A stretch of 64,000 nucleotides of DNA from JALOAT01 sp041687015 (GTDB lineage Bacteria; Pseudomonadota; Gammaproteobacteria; Thiohalomonadales; Thiohalomonadaceae): positions 78,500-142,499 of the forward strand of contig JAWLCT010000002.1 in assembly GCA_041687015.1 (NCBI GenBank). Reading direction: 5' to 3'. The notes under the pieces are model-generated. The model was not told where the DNA came from and did not search any database. It saw nothing but the letters and a program-made list of their open reading frames with translations. Of this stretch, positions 63,952 through 64,000 are shown piece by piece. Made by a program: the position numbers and the translations under genes. Within the stretch, counting starts at the first letter, position 1. Every line of letters begins with the position of its first letter.

Positions 63952-64000
63952 GACGTGCGTTTCAAACCGCTGACCCCGCTGGTCCGTTTTTCAATTTACT

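Noticed and set aside
63824..64000. Right-edge repeat as a CRISPR array
   Set aside because: The units are directly tandem with no variable spacers of constant length, and there is no cas gene.

Overview
The window is high-GC, gene-dense chromosomal DNA of a gammaproteobacterium. Class-level evidence is gene order: cyaY facing lptM-lysA-dapF-DUF484-xerC, argH facing an AlgZ/AlgR-type pair followed by hemC-hemD/X-hemY, plus tmcA, class I adenylate cyclase and frataxin. The TusA/DsrE/YeeE proteins, c-type cytochromes, a cupredoxin and a SoxW-like thioredoxin suggest a sulfur-oxidising or related chemolithotrophic lineage (Chromatiales/Ectothiorhodospiraceae-like). That placement is inference. 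No rRNA, tRNA, CRISPR array or intact transposase was seen.

Layout. 0.2-14 kb: housekeeping and small accessory genes (phosphoesterase, cupredoxin with a coupled HTH protein, SPW membrane protein, ATP-dependent DNA ligase, a thioredoxin-reductase fusion coupled to tmcA, outer-membrane barrel, P-loop ATPase with metA and mtgA, a solitary atpC with a cytidylate-kinase-like gene, trmO). 14.2-24.7 kb: one long minus-strand cluster running from tusA through a YeeE/TsuA-type sulfur importer, a second TusA-like protein, three small DsrE-like proteins, a rhodanese-type lipoprotein, a pentaheme and a triheme cytochrome, a small secreted protein and an outer-membrane porin, and ending in a histidine kinase and a sigma-54 activator. 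A -24/-12 (sigma-54) promoter match and a perfect 17-bp palindrome lie at the expected places upstream of the cluster. This is the most interesting unit in the window. 25-36 kb: fliL-like gene, the xerC-DUF484-dapF / lysA-lptM / cyaY block, cytochrome-DUF302 genes, and class I adenylate cyclase.

36.5-55.7 kb: an exopolysaccharide locus. It holds five glycosyltransferases, an O-antigen-ligase/polymerase-like membrane protein, a serine-acetyltransferase-like enzyme, a UDP-glucuronate-4-epimerase-like enzyme, a formyltransferase-deacetylase fusion, an asparagine-synthetase-type amidotransferase resembling those of exosortase-A systems, a sulfotransferase and a GNAT-like protein. Three paralogous lipoproteins of unknown function sit inside it, two of them as a tandem duplication. 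One of these is split by a 100-N gap flanked by an exact 99-bp duplication, which is almost certainly an assembly artefact. 55.9-63.8 kb: argH, AlgZ/AlgR-like two-component system, a secreted thioredoxin, and hemC, a fused hemD-hemX, and hemY. The right edge ends in a tandem 50-bp repeat containing a GGGGTCAGAGTCAATT core of the kind found around REP-associated transposases.

Working together, the genes describe porphyrin, lysine, methionine and arginine biosynthesis, a regulated periplasmic/outer-membrane sulfur- or chalcogen-linked electron pathway, and synthesis of a decorated (possibly sulfated, acetylated and amidated) surface polysaccharide.
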